A stretch of 24,556 nucleotides of DNA from Vibrio tasmaniensis 1F-187. GTDB taxonomy: Bacteria; Pseudomonadota; Gammaproteobacteria; Enterobacterales; Vibrionaceae. Of the stretch, positions 1-6,813 are shown one piece after another (positions within the stretch are counted from its first letter, which is position 1; each line of letters opens with the position of its first letter). The DNA is taken from the NCBI RefSeq assembly GCF_000272405.2, contig NZ_AJZM02000028.1, positions 1 to 24,556 of the forward strand. The letters are read 5' to 3'. The position numbers and the translations under genes are program-made. The notes under the pieces were generated by a model. It saw only the letters and a list, made by a program, of their open reading frames with translations, searched no databases and had not been told where the DNA came from.

Positions 1-82
1 TAGGTGGGGTGTGCTACTGTAATAATATAAATATTGCTGGCACGTTACATTTCTGAGCTAATGGTTATTCAAGGATCGAATA

Positions 83-3000
83 ATGACAGACAAAAAAATT
101 TCGTTACGATTTACTGTTGGAGGAATGTTTTTACTCGCGACATTTCTTACCGCTGTTGTTGCGGTTTCACTGCAATATTACTTCAGTAAAAAAATGGCGA
201 CTGAGAATACCCTATCAAAGTTGACGATGGTGTCTCATGACCTGAGTGATTATATAGGCGCTATTGATTCTGACGCAGCCAACACTGCGCGTTTACTTGC
301 TTCAGTGAAACGGTCAATCAGTAACAAAATATCGAAAGAAGAGTCGCGTAGTATTCTTTCTGAAGCCATTAAAGATAACCCTCTCTTTTATAGTATTTAC
401 ATTGGCTCATCCGATGAAAATTTCTTCCAAATTATTAATCTAGAATCTGCCCCTGTCGTTAGAGAAAAAATAGGTGCACAACAAACGGATCGTTGGGTTG
501 TGGTTGAGATTAAAAATATAGGGCAGGAGCGAGTCCGGACAACGAAATACTTTGACCAAGAGTTTACGCTCAGAAGCTCAACTACGGAGCAGAGCAACTA
601 CTTTCCAACGACCAGGCCTTGGTATGTTTCTGCCAATGTTCAGTCGGTCGAAAAAACTCAGCCATATCTTTTTCAGCATTTACAAATTACCGGACAAACT
701 TATTCTTTAGCGTTTGATTCGAAAATAGAATCTGAAATTCAACATGTGATTGGTATTGATATTGTGTTGTCTTCTTTGGCTAACAAATTATCAGGTACGG
801 CGCTTGGATTAGCAGAAGATAGTAAGGTTGAGTCTTTCTTATATTCGAAATCGGGAAATATCATAGCGTCCAACCTCAAGGTTAACAATCAGGAATCGGA
901 GTTTGATGTATCAACATTGATATTATCATCTGAGCAAAAAACCTTGGTTAACGATACCCCTCCGCTGCTAGTTTCTAATCAAAATGATTGGGGGCCGATG
1001 GACTTTTCTGTGGCGGGGAAACCAAACGGTTATGCGATAGACCTTCTCAAAATGATCGGTGAGATGACTGGGATCAGGTTTGAATTTGTGAATGGTTTCT
1101 CTTGGGACGAGCTTGTCAGTAAGTTTCAAGAAGGAAGTATTGATGGCCTGCAATCGGTTCAACATTATAAAAATAATGGCATAGATGGCCTATACACGAC
1201 TCCAATTTATGAATTGCCATTTTCTATCGTGACAAGGGTCGGCGCGAAGGTTGTCACTAATTATGCCGAGCTTGAGGGTGAAAAAGTTGCCATTTTATCT
1301 GGGTGGTCAATTATTCCTAAGTTGAGAGAGGATTTTCCGAACATTGATTTAGTTGAATTTGAAAACCTAGAGTCTGCATTTAATTCAATTGAAAGCGAAG
1401 AGAACTTTGCTTTCTTAGAAGCAGAACCCGTACTCTCGTTTGCATTAGATAGGTTTTTCCAGCCAGGCCTTGTTGTCAATGGGACTCTAGAAGATCTAAA
1501 ACGGAACTACACAAATCAATTCCATTTGGTGTTGCAGAGCAAGCATAAGCAATTGCTTCCAATTATTGATAAGGCTATCAGTAGATTGAGTGATGAACAA
1601 CTTGATGCCTTAGCGAAAAAGTGGCTCCATGATACCGGCTTTAATACGAATACGACGGTTCCTTATACTGAACTTTATGATTTGGCTAAGGAAGCAACGG
1701 TTGAAGGCAGTATGATAAGGGTAGAGTTGAATGGCGAGGTCAAGCATCTCTATTTAAAGAAAATAGACACGGGCGAACACTACTCTGAGTATTTTGCGGT
1801 ATTGATTCCCGAAACTGAAATCTTTAGTACAGTCAATAAACGTCTAGTAACCTCTGTTGGCGTAACGATGTTACTGATGAGTTTGACCTTGCCTATTGCA
1901 TGGGTTTTTGGTGCACCGATAGTGCGTCCTATTCGTCAATTAGAGGAGGAGACTCATAAGATCAAGATGCGTGATTATGACAGTGTCGAGCTTGTTGAGA
2001 CTCGAATTAAAGAGGTATGGGAACTGTCTATTGCGGTGAAAGGTATGGCTGCAGAGATTAAGCGGCATGAACAGACCCAAGAGGCCTTTGTTGAGTCGTT
2101 CATTAAACTTATCGCTCAAGCTATCGATGATAAGTCCGCTTATACGGCTGGGCACTGTAACCGCGTACCAGAACTGGGCTTGATGTTGGCTGGTGCGGCT
2201 GAAAAATCGCAGTCTGAGCATTTCAAAGACTTTAAATTTGAGAACGACGATGAACGTCGTGAATTTAGAATTGCTGCTTGGCTTCATGATTGTGGCAAGA
2301 TCACGACACCTGAACACATCGTCGATAAAGGTACGAAGCTAGAAGCTAACTACAACCGAATTCACGAGTTGAGAACTCGATTTGAAGTGCTTTGGCGTGA
2401 TGCAGAAATTACAGCTTTGACAAAACAACTCGAAGGATCTCTACCGGCTGAGCTGGTAGCTGATGAACTTGCGTCAACCAAACAGCAACTACAAGAGGAC
2501 TTTGCTTTTATCGCGGCATCAAACGTTGGTGGTGAATTCATGAGTGAAGATAAAGTCGCACGTATTCGATCTATCGCTGAGACGACTTGGACGCGTAACT
2601 TTGATGATCAACTTGGTTTATCACCGATAGAGGCGTTGAACCGAGAACCGAGTGCAAGTTTACCTGCAACAGAGCCACTGTTAAGTGATAAAGCAGAGCA
2701 TATAGTGAAAAGAGATAGGCCGTTAGAGTTTGACCCGAAACATCAAATTAAAATGGATGTGCCTGAGCACTTATACAATCTGGGCGAAGTCTATAACCTG
2801 AGTATTGCGCGTGGTACCTTAACTGCTGAAGATAGGTTTAAGATAAATGAGCACATGCTTGGTACCATCAAGATGCTTGAAAACCTGCCATTCCCGAAAG
2901 AGCTAAGCCGTGTGCCTCGTTATGCGTCGACTCACCATGAAACCCTTAAAGGCACAGGCTATCCAAGGAAGCTGACAGGTGATGACCTTTCAATCCCAGA

Positions 3001-3256
3001 ACGTATTCTGGTGATCTCAGATATTTTTGAGGCGTTAACTGCTGCGGATAGGCCTTATAAGAAGGCGAAACCAATCAGTGTTGCTGTCGACATCATGTAC
3101 AAAATGGCATTAGACGAGCATCTAGATATCGAGCTGTTTAGATTGTTCTTAACCAGCGGTACTCACCTGCGTTATGCAGAAGAGTATCTCAAACCAGAAC
3201 AGATTGATTTTGTCGATATCAGCAAATACCTCGAAGTCACTCGTCAGATAGCTTGA
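83..3256 (+). CDS. Membrane sensor HD-GYP cyclic-dinucleotide phosphodiesterase (dCache + SBP_bac_3 + HAMP + HD-GYP)
   Basis: A 1057-residue inner-membrane sensor, predicted to hydrolyse cyclic-di-GMP or a related cyclic dinucleotide in the cytoplasm. Visible order: TM helix near residues 12-32; a periplasmic dCache-like region with RPWY near 180; a type-3 solute-binding-protein domain at about 290-517; a further Cache-like stretch ending AVLIPETEIF near 570; TM helix at about 592-612; HAMP; then HD-GYP. Catalytic motifs are HDCGK (H735-D736) and HHETLKGTGYP (H951-H952), with DIFEALTAADRPY after them. The GYP motif has K where D is usual. About 215 residues separate the two metal motifs, roughly 150 more than in compact HD-GYP proteins, so the domain carries an insertion. 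There is no GGDEF or EAL domain. AAGGA stands 7 nt before the ATG. The gene looks monocistronic. Class is confident; ligand and exact substrate are unknown. Confidence 0.9.
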   Translation: MTDKKISLRFTVGGMFLLATFLTAVVAVSLQYYFSKKMATENTLSKLTMVSHDLSDYIGAIDSDAANTARLLASVKRSISNKISKEESRSILSEAIKDNPLFYSIYIGSSDENFFQIINLESAPVVREKIGAQQTDRWVVVEIKNIGQERVRTTKYFDQEFTLRSSTTEQSNYFPTTRPWYVSANVQSVEKTQPYLFQHLQITGQTYSLAFDSKIESEIQHVIGIDIVLSSLANKLSGTALGLAEDSKVESFLYSKSGNIIASNLKVNNQESEFDVSTLILSSEQKTLVNDTPPLLVSNQNDWGPMDFSVAGKPNGYAIDLLKMIGEMTGIRFEFVNGFSWDELVSKFQEGSIDGLQSVQHYKNNGIDGLYTTPIYELPFSIVTRVGAKVVTNYAELEGEKVAILSGWSIIPKLREDFPNIDLVEFENLESAFNSIESEENFAFLEAEPVLSFALDRFFQPGLVVNGTLEDLKRNYTNQFHLVLQSKHKQLLPIIDKAISRLSDEQLDALAKKWLHDTGFNTNTTVPYTELYDLAKEATVEGSMIRVELNGEVKHLYLKKIDTGEHYSEYFAVLIPETEIFSTVNKRLVTSVGVTMLLMSLTLPIAWVFGAPIVRPIRQLEEETHKIKMRDYDSVELVETRIKEVWELSIAVKGMAAEIKRHEQTQEAFVESFIKLIAQAIDDKSAYTAGHCNRVPELGLMLAGAAEKSQSEHFKDFKFENDDERREFRIAAWLHDCGKITTPEHIVDKGTKLEANYNRIHELRTRFEVLWRDAEITALTKQLEGSLPAELVADELASTKQQLQEDFAFIAASNVGGEFMSEDKVARIRSIAETTWTRNFDDQLGLSPIEALNREPSASLPATEPLLSDKAEHIVKRDRPLEFDPKHQIKMDVPEHLYNLGEVYNLSIARGTLTAEDRFKINEHMLGTIKMLENLPFPKELSRVPRYASTHHETLKGTGYPRKLTGDDLSIPERILVISDIFEALTAADRPYKKAKPISVAVDIMYKMALDEHLDIELFRLFLTSGTHLRYAEEYLKPEQIDFVDISKYLEVTRQIA

Positions 3257-3292
3257 TTAAAGGTTGGCTTGTTAGAACGGGTTCGATGAATG

Positions 3293-3319
3293 AAAGGCGC
3301 ACATGAGTGCGCCTTTTTT
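3293..3319 (+). terminator. Intrinsic terminator of the HD-GYP gene
   Basis: A perfect 10-bp stem (AAAGGCGCAC at 3293-3302 paired with GTGCGCCTTT at 3307-3316) with a 4-nt loop runs into a T tract. It lies 37 nt after the HD-GYP stop codon and separates that gene from the propionate cluster. Confidence 0.9.
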
Positions 3320-3540
3320 ATATCTGTTTATCGGTGAGCTGGTGGATAGGCACAAACGGGGCTGCTTTTGACCAGTTCGGCTATAAGTTGTCGACACATC
3401 GATTTTAAATGACTTTAGAGTAGGTATCGGGCTGGTTGTTGTTGTCCTGTTTAAATTAATAAATAACAAGTATTTAAGTTGTTTTCAGTGTCCTTTTGGA
3501 TGAGTTTTTATCGTATATAAAAAATACTACCTTAGTCTAA

Positions 3541-3571
3541 ATTGTCGACAATCTGCTTGATTGTCGACAAT
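3541..3571. promoter_or_regulatory. Tandem palindromic operator upstream of the GntR regulator
   Basis: Two identical perfect palindromes, ATTGTCGACAAT, lie at 3541-3552 and 3560-3571, 19 bp apart start to start. A third, degenerate copy (ATTGTTGACAGT, 10 of 12 matches) lies at 3603-3614, just before the regulator gene. GntR/FCD regulators bind short palindromes of this kind, often near their own promoter, so the likely ligand is the protein encoded at 3633. No comparable perfect site was seen between that gene and prpB, which suggests that the operon is controlled from here. The palindromes are seen directly; binding is inference. Confidence 0.75.
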
Positions 3572-3586
3572 TTGATCGTGTATTTT
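3557..3586 (+). promoter_or_regulatory. Candidate sigma-70 promoter for the propionate cluster
   Basis: TTGATT at 3557-3562 and TATTTT at 3581-3586 are separated by 18 bp. The second palindrome (3560-3571) overlaps the -35 element and spacer, which is the expected geometry for repression. Both hexamers are imperfect, so this is a tentative assignment. The rest of the 376-bp gap (3320-3540) holds only an AT-rich stretch and one partial palindrome, TTGTCGACA, at 3388-3396. Confidence 0.4.
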
Positions 3587-3632
3587 ATGTTCATGTTATG
3601 AAATTGTTGACAGTTAGGGTCGGCAATCAGAA

Positions 3633-4367
3633 GTGAGCAGCGTGAATATGAATACTGCGATAAAAGACCTCACCTTAAGTGCAAACACGAAAACACGTGT
3701 GAGCGACAAAGAAAACACCAAGTCGGAAAATCTGACTGAGTACCTCGTTGAGGCGATTGTTAACGGTGAATTAGCTCCGGGCAGTAAGATCTCGGAACCT
3801 GAATTGGCTAAACGCTTTGAGGTAAGCCGAGGTCCATTACGTGAAGCGATAATGCGTGTTGAAGGACTTGGCCTGATAGAACGTATTCCACATGTCGGCG
3901 CTCGAGTTATTACTTTTTCGGCAGACAAACTGCTAGAGCTTTACGCGGTGCGAGAGGCATTGGAAGGCATGGCGGCTCGCTTGGCAGCGCGACATATCAC
4001 GCAAGAAGAGCTTATCGGGCTTGAAGGATTATTGTCGACACACTCAAAGCACATCGATGAAGTCGAAGGTTCTTCTTACTTTCATCAACATGGGGATTTT
4101 GATTTCCATTACCGCATTATCAAAGCGAGTCGTAACAGCAAACTCATTTCGCTGCTGTGTGATGAGCTTTATCACCTATTACGCATGTATCGCTATCAAT
4201 CGCCTAGGGCTCAGTCTCGACCAAAAGAGGCGCTCGATGAACATAAATATATTCTACAAGCAATTCGTAACCGTGATGAAGAGCTAGCAGAAATGCTAAT
4301 GCGACGACACATCTCGGGTAGCCGATTGCTTATAGAGCAACAAATTCAATCCAAAGATCTTGATTAA
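3633..4367 (+). CDS. GntR-family (FCD subfamily) regulator of the 2-methylcitrate operon
   Basis: A 244-residue cytoplasmic transcription factor, probably the local repressor or sensor for propionate catabolism. A winged helix-turn-helix spans about residues 28-94, with the recognition segment near ELAKRFEVSRGPLREAI. An all-helical FCD ligand domain follows (about 105-235). It has DFDFH and later DEH and RRH histidines, which fit the metal/ligand site of FCD proteins. The start is uncertain: GTG at 3633, GTG at 3642 or ATG at 3648 are all in frame and none has a strong ribosome site; the first ~25 residues are low in structure. It lies 100 bp before prpB in the same direction. This GntR type takes the place of the sigma-54 activator PrpR of enterobacteria. 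Family is confident; role rests on position. Confidence 0.88.
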   Translation: MSSVNMNTAIKDLTLSANTKTRVSDKENTKSENLTEYLVEAIVNGELAPGSKISEPELAKRFEVSRGPLREAIMRVEGLGLIERIPHVGARVITFSADKLLELYAVREALEGMAARLAARHITQEELIGLEGLLSTHSKHIDEVEGSSYFHQHGDFDFHYRIIKASRNSKLISLLCDELYHLLRMYRYQSPRAQSRPKEALDEHKYILQAIRNRDEELAEMLMRRHISGSRLLIEQQIQSKDLD

Positions 4368-4467
4368 GCGGCCATTGGAATCTGTCAGCGGATCAGTGCT
4401 GGCGATAACCAAAAGCCGTAAGTCTTAAAGATTAGCTAGAAATAAACAATTAACAGGGAGCGTCATT

Positions 4468-5364
4468 ATGAAGTTATCAGCAGGAGCTAAGTTCCGACAA
4501 GCTGTGCAAGACAACGACCCATTGCAGATCGTCGGTACGGTGAATCCGTATTGCGCGATGATGGCAAAGAACTTAGGGCATCAGGCGATCTATTTGTCGG
4601 GTGGAGGTATCGCCAATGCGTCTTATGGTTTGCCTGATTTAGGTATTACGACATTGAACGATGTGTTGGTGGATGTTGAACGTATTACCAACGCGTGTGA
4701 TCTGCCATTGCTGGTGGATATCGATACGGGATTTGGTGGCGCATTCAATATTGCACGTACGATTCGCGCTATGGAGAAGGCAGGCGCAGCAGCAATTCAC
4801 ATGGAAGATCAAGTCGCTCAGAAACGCTGTGGTCATCGGCCAAATAAAGCGATTGTGAGCCAACAAGAGATGGTCGATAGAGTCAAAGCGGCAACCGATG
4901 CCAGAACCGATGACAGCTTTGTGATTATGGCTCGTACCGATGCATTGGCGGTTGAAGGCATTGATAGTGCGATTGAACGAGCGATAGCTTGTGTTGAAGC
5001 GGGCGCGGACATGATTTTCCCTGAGGCGATGAATCAGCTCGACCAGTACGTGAAGTTCTCGGCAGCGCTGAAATCAGCAACGGGTAAGCACGTGCCTATC
5101 TTGGCTAACATAACTGAGTTTGGCCAAACACCACTCTACAACTGTAACGAGTTAGCCCAATCAAGTGTCGACATGGTGCTTTATCCATTGAGTGCGTTCC
5201 GTGCGATGAACAAAGCGGCGGAGAATGTTTACAAGCACTTGTTAGTTGAAGGCAATCAAGAAGCTCTGTTGGATTCAATGCAAACCCGTAAAGAGCTTTA
5301 CGAACACCTGAATTACCACGACTACGAGAACAAGCTTGATCAGTTGTTTTCAAGCGAAGGGTAA
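4468..5364 (+). CDS. prpB: 2-methylisocitrate lyase
   Basis: A 298-residue cytoplasmic enzyme of the isocitrate lyase/PEP mutase superfamily. It cleaves 2-methylisocitrate to pyruvate and succinate, the last step of the methylcitrate cycle. Seen in the sequence: the signature KRCGHRPNK with catalytic C121, and metal-binding acidic residues in VDIDTGFGG (D84, D86). Length matches the family (~295). GGGAG lies 7 nt before the ATG. It is the first enzyme gene of the cluster, followed after 146 nt by prpC. The sequence is complete and ordinary. KRCGH separates it from true isocitrate lyases and from PEP mutases in this superfamily. Confidence 0.97.
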   Translation: MKLSAGAKFRQAVQDNDPLQIVGTVNPYCAMMAKNLGHQAIYLSGGGIANASYGLPDLGITTLNDVLVDVERITNACDLPLLVDIDTGFGGAFNIARTIRAMEKAGAAAIHMEDQVAQKRCGHRPNKAIVSQQEMVDRVKAATDARTDDSFVIMARTDALAVEGIDSAIERAIACVEAGADMIFPEAMNQLDQYVKFSAALKSATGKHVPILANITEFGQTPLYNCNELAQSSVDMVLYPLSAFRAMNKAAENVYKHLLVEGNQEALLDSMQTRKELYEHLNYHDYENKLDQLFSSEG

Positions 5365-5432
5365 ACCAGTTTCAATTAATCAAAAATCAACTTAATCCAA
5401 TAACGTGAAATGGTTAGTCGCCATATCCAGTA

Positions 5433-5452
5433 CCGATGATAAAGATCATCGG
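5433..5452 (+). other. Stem-loop in the prpB-prpC junction
   Basis: A perfect 8-bp stem (CCGATGAT at 5433-5440, ATCATCGG at 5445-5452) with an AAAG loop and no T tract, so it is not an intrinsic terminator. It may mark RNA processing or stability. It covers the upstream in-frame ATG at 5436, which argues that prpC does not start there. Confidence 0.6.
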
Positions 5453-5510
5453 ACATATAAACAGGCAGCACCAAAGAGTGCAGGCGGCTAACACAGAAAA
5501 GGAGTTCAAC

Positions 5511-6713
5511 ATGTCTGTATCTTTGAGTGATAAAGCAACTGTCGAAAAGGCTTCTACAGAAAACCAACAACAAAGCGAAAAAACAGCCAGCACACCTGCA
5601 ATCGGTGGTGCTGGTCTACGTGGCCAAAGTGCGGGAACCACTGCGCTATGTACCGTAGGCCAGTCAGGAACGGGTTTAACCTACCGTGGTTATGATATTA
5701 CCGACCTTGCTAATCATGCTCAGTTCGAAGAAGTGGCGCATCTGCTACTAAGAGGTCATTTACCCAGTGAAAAAGAGCTTGATGATTACAAAACATTGTT
5801 GGTTGGTCTGCGCGGCTTGCCTCAACCTTTGAAAGTAGCATTAGAGCTTATCCCTGCTGACGCTCATCCAATGGATGTGATGAGAACGGGCTGTTCAATG
5901 TTGGGTAACTTAGAGCAAGAATCGGACTTCTCTGAGCAACTATCAGCAACAGAACGTATGCTTGCACTTTTTCCTGCGATTATTTGTTACTGGTATCGCT
6001 TTAGCCATGATGGCGTGCGCATTGATACTGAAGATCAAAGTGAAGCATGTTTGGGTGGCTACTTCTTGAAAATGCTAACGGATAAAGCACCGAGTGAACT
6101 TCACAAGAAGGTGATGCACTGCTCGCTAACCCTTTACGCGGAACATGAGTTTAATGCTTCGACTTTTGCCGCTCGTGTGTGTGCATCAACGCTGTCGGAT
6201 ATCCACTCTTGTGTCACCGCAGCGATTGGTACGTTGAGAGGCCCTTTGCATGGCGGTGCGAATGAAGCGGCGATGGAAATGATCCAAGATTGGCAAACCG
6301 CCGATGAAGCGGAAACGAACATCATGAATATGCTTGCTAACAAAGATAAGATCATGGGCTTCGGTCATGCCATTTATCGTGAAAGCGATCCACGAAATGC
6401 TCTAATCAAGCGTTGGTCAAAAGAGCTTGCTCAAGAGGTGGGAGATAAACAGCTTTATGCCGTTTCTGAGCGTGTTGAAGCTGTAATGAAGCGCGAGAAA
6501 GGGCTGTTCTGTAATGCTGACTTCTTCCACGCATCGGCATATCACTTCATGGACATCCCAACCAAACTGTTTACTCCTATCTTCGTGATGAGCCGCCTTA
6601 CTGGTTGGACGGCACACGTATTCGAGCAAAGAGAAAACAATCGAATTATTCGTCCAAGTGCAGACTACACCGGGCCAGAGCATCAAGACTGGCTACCAAT
6701 CCATTTACGTTAG
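5511..6713 (+). CDS. prpC: 2-methylcitrate synthase
   Basis: A citrate-synthase-family enzyme that condenses propionyl-CoA with oxaloacetate to 2-methylcitrate. Starting at ATG 5511 it has 400 residues. An in-frame ATG at 5436 would add 25 residues, but AAAGGAG sits at the proper distance before 5511 and the upstream ATG lies inside a stem-loop. Catalytic residues visible: H247 (LHGGANEA), H286 (GFGHAIYR) and D337 (CNADFFHAS). The conserved core begins at GGAGLRGQSAGTTA. About 30 residues before it are rich in Ser, Gln, Lys and Thr, with no homology I recognise. It lies between prpB and acnD. Cluster context favours methylcitrate synthase over a plain citrate synthase. Confidence 0.95.
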   Translation: MSVSLSDKATVEKASTENQQQSEKTASTPAIGGAGLRGQSAGTTALCTVGQSGTGLTYRGYDITDLANHAQFEEVAHLLLRGHLPSEKELDDYKTLLVGLRGLPQPLKVALELIPADAHPMDVMRTGCSMLGNLEQESDFSEQLSATERMLALFPAIICYWYRFSHDGVRIDTEDQSEACLGGYFLKMLTDKAPSELHKKVMHCSLTLYAEHEFNASTFAARVCASTLSDIHSCVTAAIGTLRGPLHGGANEAAMEMIQDWQTADEAETNIMNMLANKDKIMGFGHAIYRESDPRNALIKRWSKELAQEVGDKQLYAVSERVEAVMKREKGLFCNADFFHASAYHFMDIPTKLFTPIFVMSRLTGWTAHVFEQRENNRIIRPSADYTGPEHQDWLPIHLR

Positions 6714-6737
6714 TCCTCTATATCGAGCCGACTTATA

Positions 6738-6777
6738 TCTCGAGGTGACTTTCTCTTCATGTGATAAGGCCTCGAGA
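6738..6777 (+). other. Stem-loop in the prpC-acnD junction
   Basis: TCTCGAGG (6738-6745) pairs perfectly with CCTCGAGA (6770-6777) across a 24-nt loop. No T tract follows. Like the hairpin before prpC, it could affect differential mRNA decay within the operon. Confidence 0.5.
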
Positions 6778-6813
6778 ACCAACGAATAGAATTTGACAGA
6801 TAATGGTGGATGT

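Noticed and set aside
1..82. Partial gene or promoter at the left edge
   Set aside because: There is no open frame of note, and no clear -35/-10 pair; only the AAGGA ribosome site of the HD-GYP gene is convincing.
3614..3928. 104-codon open frame opposite the regulator gene
   Set aside because: It is an antisense shadow of the regulator with no domain, ribosome site or coding pattern.
5436..5510. Earlier in-frame ATG for prpC
   Set aside because: It lies inside a hairpin without a ribosome site, whereas ATG 5511 has AAAGGAG at good spacing.
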